From the NCBI GenBank assembly GCA_021162125.1, contig JAGGZG010000239.1:1-35804 (forward strand): 35,804 nucleotides of DNA. Reading direction: 5' to 3'. This stretch comes from Anaerolineae bacterium (GTDB lineage Bacteria; Chloroflexota; Anaerolineae; JACIWR01). Below, piece by piece: positions 8,403 through 17,392 of the stretch. The first letter of the stretch is position 1. Each line of letters starts with the position of its first letter. The notes beneath the pieces are model-generated. The model did not search any database, had not been told where the DNA came from, and saw only the letters and a program-made list of their open reading frames with translations. A program made the translations under genes and the position numbers.

Positions 8403-9604
8403 TGAATGCTCGAAGCTACATTGCTATCGAGGAGCGATATGGAGCCCGTAACTACCATCCACTGAACGTGGTGCTCACTCGCGGGGATGGGGTATGGGTG
8501 TGGGACGTGGAGGGGAAGAAGTACCTGGACTGTCTGGCTGCGTACTCGGCGGTCAACCAGGGCCACTGTCATCCGCGTCTCGTGAAGGTCATGGTCGAAC
8601 AGGCCTGCCGGCTGGCGCTCACCTCCCGCGCTTTCCGCAATGACCAACTGCCCCTCCTGGAGAAGGAGCTGTGCGAGCTCATCGGCTACGAAATGATGCT
8701 GCCCATGAACTCCGGCGCGGAAGCGGTGGAGACCGCGATCAAGATGGCGCGCAAGTGGGGGTACACCGTCAAGGGCGTGGCCGCTGACCAGGCGGAGATC
8801 ATTGTCTGCGAGGGCAATTTCCACGGGCGGACGGTGACCATTATCACTTTTTCCTCGGTAGAGAAATACCGTGATGGTTTCGGCCCCTTCACGCCGGGCT
8901 TCAAACGCATTCCTTACGGTGATGCTGACGCGCTGGCCGCGGCCATCACGTCCAACACGGTGGCTTTTCTGGTCGAGCCTATCCAGGGCGAGGGTGGCGT
9001 CATCGTTCCGCCGGCGGGATACCTGCAGCGGGTACGCGAAATCTGTACCGCGCGAAATGTGCTTTTCATCGCCGACGAGATTCAGAGCGGGCTGGGGCGC
9101 ACGGGCAAGATGTTGGCCTGCGAGCACGAGGGTGTGCGCCCCGACGTGGTGATCTTGGGCAAGGCTCTCTCCGGTGGGATGTATCCGGTCTCGGCTGTGT
9201 TGGCGGATAGGGAGGTGCTGGGCGTGTTCAAGCCCGGTGACCACGGTTCTACCTACGGCGGCAACCCGCTGGGCTGCGCGGTGGCCCGCGAAGCGCTGCG
9301 GATCATCGTGGACGAGAAGCTGTGCCAGCGCGCCGCGGAGCTGGGCAATTACCTCATGGCCGAGGTGAGGAAGATCCAGAGCCCGCACGTGGACTTTTAT
9401 CGGGGCAAAGGATTGTGGATCGGGATCGTACTCAAAGAGGAGGCGGGTGGGGCGCGCCGTTTCTGTGAGGCGCTGATGGAGAAGGGTATCCTGGCCAAGG
9501 AGACCCACGGAAACGTCATTCGCCTGTCCCCGCCGTTGGTCATCACCAGGGAGGAGATTGACTGGGCGGTGGAGCGCCTGCGCGATGTGTTGACCATGCC
9601 TTGA
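8402..9604 (+). CDS. rocD: Class III aminotransferase, ornithine--oxo-acid aminotransferase-like
   Basis: Class III PLP features: [61 protein letters not shown] overlap with upstream SDH stop. Confidence 0.85.
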   Translation: MNARSYIAIEERYGARNYHPLNVVLTRGDGVWVWDVEGKKYLDCLAAYSAVNQGHCHPRLVKVMVEQACRLALTSRAFRNDQLPLLEKELCELIGYEMMLPMNSGAEAVETAIKMARKWGYTVKGVAADQAEIIVCEGNFHGRTVTIITFSSVEKYRDGFGPFTPGFKRIPYGDADALAAAITSNTVAFLVEPIQGEGGVIVPPAGYLQRVREICTARNVLFIADEIQSGLGRTGKMLACEHEGVRPDVVILGKALSGGMYPVSAVLADREVLGVFKPGDHGSTYGGNPLGCAVAREALRIIVDEKLCQRAAELGNYLMAEVRKIQSPHVDFYRGKGLWIGIVLKEEAGGARRFCEALMEKGILAKETHGNVIRLSPPLVITREEIDWAVERLRDVLTMP

Positions 9605-9629
9605 GAACGGCGCTTTGTCAGGGAACAAG

Positions 9630-9661
9630 CGTGCCACGCACCTCAGAATGTGCGTGGCACG
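9630..9661. repeat. Hairpin (12-bp perfect arms), possibly bidirectional terminator; GTGCC-GGCAC family
   Basis: cgtgccacgcac ctcagaat gtgcgtggcacg, 25 bp after the aminotransferase stop, followed by T-rich gtttgcgtttt. Confidence 0.85.
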
Positions 9662-9811
9662 TTTGCGTTTTGGTGACATTCGTGATAGAGCGATGTCGGG
9701 TAATGAAACGCTGAGTTCCACCTTGAGGAAGGGAGGCTACTGAGACGGAATTGGATGCCTGCCAGACGTGGAGTGAGGGAAGACAAGCAAAAAGGCACAG
9801 GCCAATGTTGG

Positions 9812-10144
9812 TCAGGCTGTCACTAACTCCGGTTCTGGCCCGCGCACCGGCAGTGCCGGTATCTGGGCCAGCACATCCAAGTACCACCACCAGTGGGAGG
9901 GTGGCGTGCAGAGCCGACGGCGCTCTGCGGCCAGATCAACAAAGCGAGAAAGTTCAGCCAGGAACTCAGCGGCGTGAGCCAACAGGCGAGCGTCGGCCTC
10001 GGCAAGTTGGCGACGTTCTTCGCGGCTGAGCATGTGTTCCAGATCGGCTAACTCACTGCGCCGCCTGAGCATCTGGAGATGCTCAATCCCGCTGACGTCT
10101 GGGTATTGAGTATCTATCACATAGGCTTGAAGTAATTCATTCAC
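9812..10144 (-). CDS. hypothetical protein (110 aa), second gene of a toxin-antitoxin-like pair
   Basis: GTG start overlaps the preceding stop by 4 nt (GTGA); charged, helical-looking sequence. Confidence 0.6.
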   Translation of the reverse strand: MNELLQAYVIDTQYPDVSGIEHLQMLRRRSELADLEHMLSREERRQLAEADARLLAHAAEFLAELSRFVDLAAERRRLCTPPSHWWWYLDVLAQIPALPVRGPEPELVTA

Positions 10145-10518
10145 GATAGTATCTCCCTTGTTGACCCTACTGGAACGTACCTGGGATCAGCGCTGAAATA
10201 AGTGTCGGGTTTATCGGGGGGAAAGGCTGTTTCCATGATCCCGTTCAGACTGAACATAGCCAGCCATATCCGGCCCTCGTAGGGCGCGACCAATGTGAGA
10301 TAATCCGTTGGACCATACCGATAGACGTAGACGAAGGCGTCCGGGTGTGATATGATGGCCAGAATAACCGCTTCGTACTCGGCGAGTGTCGTTGCTGGAG
10401 GCAAATGCCCCTGCCGAATACGCTTTGCCAGGTGCCGGTGGCCTTTCCCCGGCTTCCAACGCACACCGGATTGAACCCGCCGGATGGCTTTCGCTACCTG
10501 AGCCCGAAAGTCTTCCAC
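10141..10518 (-). CDS. hypothetical protein (125 aa), possible RelE/barnase-like small nuclease fold
   Basis: Basic N-terminus (AKAIRRVQSGVRWKPGKGHRHLAKRIRQGH) and FVYVYRYGPTDYLTLVAPYEGRIWLAMFSLNGIMETAFPPDKPDTYF; GTG start; sigma70-type promoter upstream. Confidence 0.6.
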   Translation of the reverse strand: MEDFRAQVAKAIRRVQSGVRWKPGKGHRHLAKRIRQGHLPPATTLAEYEAVILAIISHPDAFVYVYRYGPTDYLTLVAPYEGRIWLAMFSLNGIMETAFPPDKPDTYFSADPRYVPVGSTREILS

Positions 10519-10631
10519 TTTACTGCTCCGGGATTGTTATAGCACAAGTGTCGAACGATGGTCACCAAGTGTTGGTGCAGATAATTGATCGTTTCGGGCG
10601 AGGTAGCGAACTCCTCGTCGCTGTGGATAGA

Positions 10632-10660
10632 AGTATATCATACCGCAGGCCGGATGTCAA
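10632..10660 (-). promoter_or_regulatory. sigma70-type promoter for the two small genes
   Basis: Minus strand TTGACA - 17 bp (tccggcctgcggtatga) - TATACT. Confidence 0.75.
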
Positions 10661-10726
10661 CGATGGACGGAGCAGGCGAGAACTGGGAAGGTGTCACCCC
10701 CATCCTTTAGGTCGGTCCAAGTGGTT

Positions 10727-11716
10727 TCATCCTTCATCGAACACCTTGCGGTACGCTTCGTCAACCTCTTCGTCGCTGAGGTGGGTGTAGCGTTCGGTGG
10801 TGCTGATGTTCTCGTGTCGCGCTGCGCGCTGTGCCAGGTGGATGTTCCCCGTTGCGGATACGATGCGGGTGACGAAGTCGTGGCGGAAGGAGTGGGGGGT
10901 GATACCCTCGGCTTCCTCCGGCGAGAGGGCCAATGCCGCGTAATGTTTGACCAGTTTCTCGACGGTGCGTGGGCTGAGGGGCAGCACCCGCTTCCCGGCG
11001 CCCCGGTCGTGGCGGGCGAAGAGGGGCAGGCTGCCTAGCGATTGTGGCTGCTCTCCATCCAGGATCTGCCGGGCGGACAGGTAGCGGCGGATGCGGGTCA
11101 ATGCGCGGTGCGAGAAACGGACCACGGCCTGTTTGTCGCCTTTGCCGATGATCATCGCCTGCGCCCGGTTCCAGTCAATGTCCCGCCGGCGCAGGGCACA
11201 TAGCTCCGAGACGCGCAATCCGGTGTCGGCCAGGGTCACCAGCAGCGCCACGTCACGCAGGGCGAGGAGACGCTTCTCGTTCTCGGCCATCATCAACTGC
11301 GCTTCTGCCTCGGCGATGATGCGGTCCACCTTCTCGGCCAGGCCCAGTGGGGGGAGCCGTTGGCCCAGGCGGCGGCGTCGCTTGAGCAGAGAGTCCATGC
11401 GTGCCAGGTTAACCTCGGCCCACCCCTCGCCGGCGACGTAACGGTAGAACCCGGAGACGGCGGTGGTGTACAGGTGCTCGGTGGCCACGGCGTAGGTCTT
11501 CAGGTCGCGGAGGAGGTGAAGGAGCCACTCCGGGGTGAGTGCCGCCACCGGCGTGCGCGCCGGGTTGATCTCCTGAGCGCGCAGGGTCTCGGTGAAAAAG
11601 CTCAGCCCCCGGCGATAAGCGGCGACCGTTTTGGGATTGCGGCCAATCACGTTCTGGAGGAAATCCAGGTAGCGGTCCATGGCCTGTTCGATGGTCAGCG
11701 TGGTTTCCTGCTGCAT
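10727..11716 (-). CDS. Tyrosine recombinase/integrase (XerC/D-like)
   Basis: DTGLRVSELCAL (Arg I), GKGDK, HSFRHDF (HxxR), ARHENISTTERYTH (His and catalytic Tyr). Start uncertain; ATG 11716 (MQQETT) preferred over track start 11764. Confidence 0.92.
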   Translation of the reverse strand: MQQETTLTIEQAMDRYLDFLQNVIGRNPKTVAAYRRGLSFFTETLRAQEINPARTPVAALTPEWLLHLLRDLKTYAVATEHLYTTAVSGFYRYVAGEGWAEVNLARMDSLLKRRRRLGQRLPPLGLAEKVDRIIAEAEAQLMMAENEKRLLALRDVALLVTLADTGLRVSELCALRRRDIDWNRAQAMIIGKGDKQAVVRFSHRALTRIRRYLSARQILDGEQPQSLGSLPLFARHDRGAGKRVLPLSPRTVEKLVKHYAALALSPEEAEGITPHSFRHDFVTRIVSATGNIHLAQRAARHENISTTERYTHLSDEEVDEAYRKVFDEG

Positions 11717-11770
11717 GTCAGATGCAAGCTCTCCAGTCTGGACGAGCTGGAAGCAAGCGGGCAAGTGTGC

Positions 11771-11789
11771 AAATCAGCAAATCGGCAAA
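11771..11789. repeat. Copy of the GATTTGC-type repeat (inverted relative to 7002-7020)
   Basis: aaatcagcaaatcggcaaa is the exact reverse complement of tttgccgatttgctgattt. Confidence 0.8.
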
Positions 11790-11839
11790 AAGGATGCATG
11801 CTTTATCCAAGCTCAAGTTCTGCTCTCCTGAAGGACTGG

Positions 11840-13357
11840 CTACTCATCGTCGGCCAGTGCTTTTTGTACCTGCTTGACCAGTTGCGCTGTGCTCCGTGGA
11901 TCGTACACCGAAACGAGGGTGATGGTTTGCACGGTGGTGCCGTCGGGTGTTTGGGCGGTGGTGACCACCCGCAGGTCGGCCGGGCGTGTGCTCGCCACCT
12001 GAGCGGTGTACGTTCCGGGCACATCGGTGCGTTCGCTGAAGGTTGCGTCTACGTTCCAGGGTTCCAGGTGCGCCGTCACCTGCGCCCCGCTGATGGGGGT
12101 GCCGTCGGCCTGCGTCAGCGTTGCCTCGAGAGCGATGGGCTGGCCCAAGGGGTAGTGAGTCAGCGCGGGGCGGACGCGCAGGACGGGCCTGATCCCCGCT
12201 TCCCAGGCCGCCGGCGATGCGGCCAGGGGCGCGGCCAGAGGGGTCAGCAGTTCTTGCCTCAGGCGAGGGCGGACCTCCGGCGCGGAGAAGAGCATGCCGT
12301 GTCCTAGATTGTAGCGATAATTGCGCACGTTGGGGCCGGATAGTTCCGCGCTGACGGTGGGCACCGTGCCATCACCGGATTTTGGCTGGGGGGTGAACTC
12401 GATTTCATCCCACTTGAGTTGCCCGTTCTGGCGAGGTACGGTTAAATAGGTGACAGTCGGCCACTCGGAACCGATAATACCCACCACCGGCACGCTGCTG
12501 CTCTGGGGCATTTGTTCATAAAACGCCTGAGCTTTGATCAGGTGTTCATGGTATTGGGACGGCAGCCACGATCTCTCGGTGAAGATGTCCACTGGCTGGC
12601 CGTCGCTGGCGGTGATGAAGCCAGGATAGATGGGCAGTAGTTCGTAGAGTGAGGGGAAGGAGCACACCACTTTACGCGAAAGCGGTTTCAGCAAGGGGTC
12701 AACGTCCGGGTTGCCGATGCCGAATCCTTCCAGCAGGAGCTGGAAGAGATAGGGGGCACCTAGATTCGGCGTGCCCATCAGGATCAGTTTCTCCACGTCG
12801 GCCTGGTGGCCCAGCACCTCGACGTAATAGCGGGTGAGAGGGCCGCCCATGCTGTGAGCGATGACGATGAACTTTGCATCCGGCCCGACGACGCGGCGCG
12901 CCCGTTCGATGCAATGCTCGAGGGCTACGACGGCTTCTTCCAAGGGTAATCGCCAGTCGTAGGGACAGGTGAACAGGGTCTGTTCCGTCTCAAAGCCCAG
13001 GGAGGTGAGGAAGGTGATAAGTTGGTTGTACACATCGTATTCGGGCAGGCCGGGGAGGTGGAGCACGCGGTCGAGTATCTCCAGGGGTTCGATGAGTTGT
13101 TCCTTGTCGGGCAGGTCCAGCAGACCAGGCTTGAGCAGCACGCGCACCAGGTTGGGCGGGTCGGGGACCCAGATGAGCTCGTCCCACAAGTGACCGGGTG
13201 GGCGGTGGAACTCGGGGTCGGACAGGCGGGAGATCAGGTTGCGAATGATTACCCGCAGCATGTCGAGCCAGTTCTCGTGGGGGCGGGGGTGGTGGTCGAA
13301 CAGCTTCGAGCCCATTCCTCCGGGGACGACGATGACCGGGTGAGGTACGGCAGGCAT
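11840..13357 (-). CDS. LCAT-like / alpha-beta hydrolase lipase with C-terminal Ig-like domain
   Basis: VIVVPGGMGSKLFD, PYDWRLPLEEAV, FIVIAHSMGGPLTRYY (GxSxG-like AHSMGG). C-terminal YPLGQPIALEATLTQADGTPISGAQVTAHLE is Ig/invasin-like. ATG 13357 after GGAGGAGGAGA. Confidence 0.82.
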   Translation of the reverse strand: MPAVPHPVIVVPGGMGSKLFDHHPRPHENWLDMLRVIIRNLISRLSDPEFHRPPGHLWDELIWVPDPPNLVRVLLKPGLLDLPDKEQLIEPLEILDRVLHLPGLPEYDVYNQLITFLTSLGFETEQTLFTCPYDWRLPLEEAVVALEHCIERARRVVGPDAKFIVIAHSMGGPLTRYYVEVLGHQADVEKLILMGTPNLGAPYLFQLLLEGFGIGNPDVDPLLKPLSRKVVCSFPSLYELLPIYPGFITASDGQPVDIFTERSWLPSQYHEHLIKAQAFYEQMPQSSSVPVVGIIGSEWPTVTYLTVPRQNGQLKWDEIEFTPQPKSGDGTVPTVSAELSGPNVRNYRYNLGHGMLFSAPEVRPRLRQELLTPLAAPLAASPAAWEAGIRPVLRVRPALTHYPLGQPIALEATLTQADGTPISGAQVTAHLEPWNVDATFSERTDVPGTYTAQVASTRPADLRVVTTAQTPDGTTVQTITLVSVYDPRSTAQLVKQVQKALADDE

Positions 13358-13438
13358 TCTCCTCCTCCTTTCTCTTCGCGTAGTCAAGTCGCTGATAGAA
13401 AACGGCGACCAGATGTGTGAAGGCGCTGCTCTGATTAG

Positions 13439-13467
13439 AGCATACCACACCTGGCCGCCGATGTCAA
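13439..13467 (-). promoter_or_regulatory. sigma70-type promoter of the LCAT-like gene
   Basis: Minus strand TTGACA - 17 bp (tcggcggccaggtgtgg) - TATGCT. Confidence 0.7.
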
Positions 13468-13490
13468 CTGTCTGAAGGTTGATAAAGTTT

Positions 13491-14360
13491 CTACGCTTCC
13501 CCGAAAAAGTCCAAAGCTAGCTGTAGCACCTCCTGCGGCTTCTGCCACTCCATGTCGTGGATGCCGTCGGGAATCTCCACGATGCGCGCGCTGGGCACCT
13601 CGGCCCGCAGGAAGTCCAGGGTGGGCTTGATGTGTTCACGATAAGCCGAGCGCCCCCCGGTCAGCAGCAGGACAGGGGCCCGGATACGCCGCGCGTCGGC
13701 ACGCAAATCCACATCCGTTGCCGAAAACAGGCTGCGCTTGATACCGCCCCAGCCGTGACGGCTGGCGCAGCGCACCTCGCTGGCGACGTAGCTCAGCCAC
13801 GCTTTCCGCTCCTCTTCCGTCATCTCATCCCACCAGGGGCCAGCTATCCCTCGCGCGAATTTGATGTTCCACACGCCTGAGCGCACCACGGCGAAGAAAA
13901 GATCGCCGACGATGGGGGTGCTGACCAGCCACGATTGCAGGCGGCTCCAGCCCGGGAGACCTTTCTCCACGCTGATGAAGCCCTCGATGGCCAGCACTTT
14001 GCCCGTTCGCTGCGGATGGCGGCCGGCGAAATCGAGGACGATGGTACCGCCGTATGAAACGCCCATCAGGTGCGTCTGCTCAATGCCCAGAACATCCAGC
14101 AACCCGGCGATGACATCGGACTGTTCCTGGGGGCTGTAGCCGAAGCCACGAGCGGGTTTGTCGGACTCTCCCGTCCCCACATAGTCCACGGCCAGCACGC
14201 GGAAGTGCTGGGCCAGGCCCGGGGCCACCCGCTGCCAGTTGCGGTAGGTGGCGAAGGAAGGCGGGATGAGCAGGAGCGGATGCCCTTCGCCAGTTTCTAC
14301 GTAGTGGATGCGGTAGCCCTTGACGGTTGCGTAATGGTCGGTGCCGAATTGAGCTTTCAT
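13491..14360 (-). CDS. alpha/beta hydrolase
   Basis: HPLLLIPPSFATYRNWQRVAPGLAQHFRVLAVDYVGTGESDKP, MGVSYGGTIVLDFAGRHP (GxSxG). ATG 14360 (MKAQFGTDHYATVKGYRIHYVETG). Confidence 0.9.
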   Translation of the reverse strand: MKAQFGTDHYATVKGYRIHYVETGEGHPLLLIPPSFATYRNWQRVAPGLAQHFRVLAVDYVGTGESDKPARGFGYSPQEQSDVIAGLLDVLGIEQTHLMGVSYGGTIVLDFAGRHPQRTGKVLAIEGFISVEKGLPGWSRLQSWLVSTPIVGDLFFAVVRSGVWNIKFARGIAGPWWDEMTEEERKAWLSYVASEVRCASRHGWGGIKRSLFSATDVDLRADARRIRAPVLLLTGGRSAYREHIKPTLDFLRAEVPSARIVEIPDGIHDMEWQKPQEVLQLALDFFGEA

Positions 14361-14388
14361 GGTCAGTTCCTCTTTAATAGAGGTGTGG

Positions 14389-15153
14389 TCAATACCCCAG
14401 TTTTCGGCCCCGCTGGTGCAGCTTAACCGAGGGCAGCAGGAACAGGACGCCACTCAGCAGTAGCACGACCACGTCCAGCCACGGGTTGAGTAGACCCTGG
14501 CCCAGCACGGCGTGGTTCATCAGGTCCTGAGCGTAGGTCAACGGCGAGAGGTAAGCCACCGCTCGCGCCACTGCTCCCATCTCCGCCAGCGGGATGAAGA
14601 CGCCGCTGATGAAGAGCAGTCCCCAGCGCAGTAACGTGCTGGGCATCTGCACGTCGCCCGGGTTGCGGGTGGGAATGGAGCCAAAGATCAACCCCAGAGC
14701 CGAGAAAGAGAAAGACCCCAGGATCACCCCGGCAGTCAGCAGCCAGGGCTGGGCGATGCGCGCTCCAAAGACCACCACGCCGATGAGCAGGGCAAAGGCC
14801 GATGTACCGATGGCAAAAATGGCCCCCACCGCCGTCTTTCCCAGGAGCAGGGTTAGCAGTGACATCGGTGCGGCCAGCAGCCGGTCGTAAGTGCCCAGTC
14901 GTCGTTCCAGGGGGATGATGAAAGGGCCGGCAGCGGCCGCGGTGAAAAAAGTGGTCAGAGCCAGCAGGCGGGCGACGCCCTGTGCGACGGCCATTTCCCG
15001 CCGCACCGAGAAGGAGAAGAACATAAAGAACGGCATCAGCAGGCCGAACATGATCATCCCCGGTCGGAAATAATAGACCTTCATATCCTTGACGACCACA
15101 ACCCATGCCTGAGCCAGTTCGTCCTGCAGTCGTTGCCACCATCCATCCTTCAT
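14389..15153 (-). CDS. ABC-2 type transporter permease
   Basis: Hydrophobic ~255 aa with the typical ABC-2 layout (FFMFFSFSVRREMAVAQGV...RNPGDVQMPSTLLRWGLLFISGVFIPL). ATG 15153 overlaps ATPase stop (ATGA). Confidence 0.88.
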   Translation of the reverse strand: MKDGWWQRLQDELAQAWVVVVKDMKVYYFRPGMIMFGLLMPFFMFFSFSVRREMAVAQGVARLLALTTFFTAAAAGPFIIPLERRLGTYDRLLAAPMSLLTLLLGKTAVGAIFAIGTSAFALLIGVVVFGARIAQPWLLTAGVILGSFSFSALGLIFGSIPTRNPGDVQMPSTLLRWGLLFISGVFIPLAEMGAVARAVAYLSPLTYAQDLMNHAVLGQGLLNPWLDVVVLLLSGVLFLLPSVKLHQRGRKLGY

Positions 15154-16169
15154 CGCCGACCTCCTCTCCTGCCTCTTGCCCCCGGCCTCCTGTTTCTTGC
15201 CTCCTGCGTCTCGTGGCGCACCGTGCCCACCTGCTGACCGGTGATCTCCAAAAAGACGTCCTCCAGGCTGGGACCGAGAGTGCTCAGGCTGACCACCCGC
15301 AGTTCGTGCGAGCGGGCGTAGTCTATTATCTGCGGCAGCAGTGCCGACGGGTCCTCGGTGTACAGCCGCCATTTGTCTCCCATCTTGACCGACGTAGTTA
15401 CCCCGGGCAGCGCCGCCAGCGCTTGGCCCAGGAAACCTTTGGGAGGTTCCAGGGCTACTTCCACTGATTGCACCCGCCGGAAGGCCCGCTTCAGCTGCTC
15501 TGGGGTATCAATGGCCGCGATCTGCCCGTGGTTGATGATGGCCACCCGGTCGCAGAGTTGATTGGCTTCCTCAATCTGATGAGTAGTCAAGAAGATAGTC
15601 GTCCCTTCGGAGTTCAGTTGACGGATGAGGTCACGGATAGCGTGGGTGCTCTGCGCGTCCAGCCCCGGAGTTGGCTCGTCCAGAAAGAGAAGTGTCGGTT
15701 TGTGAATGATGGCCATGGCGATGCTCAGTCGCCGGCGCATCCCTTTAGAAAAGTTCTCCACCTTCACGTCCCGCTTTTCCCAAAGACCGAAGGTCTCCAG
15801 CAGTTCCCGTGCTCGCGTACCCCGCTCACTACGGGGCACGCGGTAGAGTTTGGCGGTGAACATCAAGTTGTCCCAAGCGGTCAGTTCGGCGTAGACGTTG
15901 GACTCCTCCGGCACCAGGCCCATCCGCCGCTTGACCGGATAGGCGTCGTGGGCCAAGTCGTGACCGCTGATAACGATGCGGCCCTCGGTTGGCTCCAACA
16001 GCGTGGCCAGCATACGTTGGGTGGTCGTCTTGCCCGCGCCGTTGGGACCTAGAAAGCCGAAGACCTCACCCTGGCGCACCTCAAAGTTGATGTGGTCTAC
16101 CGCCAGTACGCCTGCCCCTGGACGGCCGTAGTACTTGGTCAAGTTTTGGACTTCAATAGCATTGCTCAT
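15150..16169 (-). CDS. ABC transporter ATP-binding protein (DrrA-like)
   Basis: Walker A GPNGAGKTTT, signature FSKGMRRRLSIAMAI, Walker B LLFLDEPTPGLD, switch TTHQIEEA. Confidence 0.95.
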   Translation of the reverse strand: MSNAIEVQNLTKYYGRPGAGVLAVDHINFEVRQGEVFGFLGPNGAGKTTTQRMLATLLEPTEGRIVISGHDLAHDAYPVKRRMGLVPEESNVYAELTAWDNLMFTAKLYRVPRSERGTRARELLETFGLWEKRDVKVENFSKGMRRRLSIAMAIIHKPTLLFLDEPTPGLDAQSTHAIRDLIRQLNSEGTTIFLTTHQIEEANQLCDRVAIINHGQIAAIDTPEQLKRAFRRVQSVEVALEPPKGFLGQALAALPGVTTSVKMGDKWRLYTEDPSALLPQIIDYARSHELRVVSLSTLGPSLEDVFLEITGQQVGTVRHETQEARNRRPGARGRRGGRR

Positions 16170-16984
16170 TTACTTCTCCTTTGCCAGCCTAGCGCATCAT
16201 CCCGTGGGCAGGCTGCAATGCAAGCCCCGCAGGCGAAGCAGTCGGCGTGGATTTTCTTCCCGGCGTAAAAGTCGGCCATCGCCTGGGTGGGGCAGGCCTT
16301 GACACACAATTTGCACTCTTTGCACGCTTCGCGGTTGATGCGTGGCCGCAGCAGGCTCACCTGTTCCACCAGCCAGCCAATCAGCCCGAAGGGGCAGAGA
16401 AACTGGCACCAGGGCCGGTAGATGAACAGGCTGGCGATCAGCACGGCGGCCGAGAACAGCCCCACCCACAGGGTGAAGTTGAACTGAAAGAGTCTGAACG
16501 GGTCCACAAGCTTGACCCAATCCAGGCCCGCCACCGCCAGCCCCACGACCAGCACCACAAAGGCGACGACGCGCACGGTATTGGAGAGCCAGAAAGGTGG
16601 CTTCCATTTGGGCAACGGCACGCGGTACAGCAAGTCTTGCAGCAGCCCTAACTGGCAGCCCCAGCCGCAGATGGACTTGTTGGAAATCCAGACCATCAGC
16701 AGCAGGACGAGCAGCATCGCGACGATGGGGAGCACAAGTTGATGGCGCACCAGGATAGCCGTGAGCAGGCTGCGCACCGAAAATACTGGATTAGGATTCA
16801 GTCCCCGCCGGGCAGCGAGGCCGTAGGCGAACCCAAAAACCAGCGTGCCGCCGATGAGGAAAGCCAGGCGCACCCTGGGCGTTACCTTGCGCCGGCGCAG
16901 AAGGATCGCAGCGACCACGGTCACCACGATCCACAGAATAAACTTGCTCAGAATCACGGGATTGAGAGCCGTTTGGTTAGGCAT
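16166..16984 (-). CDS. NapH/CcoG-like membrane polyferredoxin (4Fe-4S)
   Basis: TM segments, CGWGCQLG, RPWCQFLCPFG, CKECKLCVKACPTQA, CFACGACIAACP. 4-nt overlap with the downstream ABC ATPase. Confidence 0.9.
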   Translation of the reverse strand: MPNQTALNPVILSKFILWIVVTVVAAILLRRRKVTPRVRLAFLIGGTLVFGFAYGLAARRGLNPNPVFSVRSLLTAILVRHQLVLPIVAMLLVLLLMVWISNKSICGWGCQLGLLQDLLYRVPLPKWKPPFWLSNTVRVVAFVVLVVGLAVAGLDWVKLVDPFRLFQFNFTLWVGLFSAAVLIASLFIYRPWCQFLCPFGLIGWLVEQVSLLRPRINREACKECKLCVKACPTQAMADFYAGKKIHADCFACGACIAACPRDDALGWQRRSK

Positions 16985-16997
16985 GACGTTACCTCCG

Positions 16998-17336
16998 TTA
17001 GAGTATTTTCGTTGCCCGGGTGGGTCTGGGCGTCTTGACCACTAGGAAGTGAAACACCTCGTCACTCTCGTTGAGCAGGCGGTGGGGGATACGGGCTGGG
17101 CTTTCGATGAGTGAGTTGGGAGATACCGGCTGGCGTTCGTCACCGATCTCGACAATACCGTGCCCTTCGAGCACGTAGAAAAACACGTCCACCGGTGTGA
17201 CGTGCAATTTAAGTGCCTCACCGGGCTGGAGCGTGACCATCACCACCTGGACGTGTTCTGTCTCGTGCAGCTTGCGCGCGCTGACGCCGTGGGGGTTGGG
17301 GGTCTCCGGGGCCTCAAACGCTTTGACAATTTTCAA
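16998..17336 (-). CDS. cupin-domain protein
   Basis: QPGEALKLHVTPVDVFFYVLEGHGIVEIGDERQPVSPNSLIESPARIPHRLLNES; TTG start at 17336 after GGAGGAGAATAGAG. Track extension upstream overlaps marR and is rejected. Confidence 0.82.
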   Translation of the reverse strand: MKIVKAFEAPETPNPHGVSARKLHETEHVQVVMVTLQPGEALKLHVTPVDVFFYVLEGHGIVEIGDERQPVSPNSLIESPARIPHRLLNESDEVFHFLVVKTPRPTRATKIL

Positions 17337-17392
17337 CTCTATTCTCCTCCTATGATAATGGCTGTGTGGCAGTGGGCTGACGTGCACAATGC

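Noticed and set aside
8333-9721. 462-aa antisense ORF
   Set aside because: Opposite the aminotransferase; no recognisable domain.
11360-12307. 315-aa plus-strand ORF
   Set aside because: Spans antisense of two supported genes plus a repeat (CKSANRQ); no domain.
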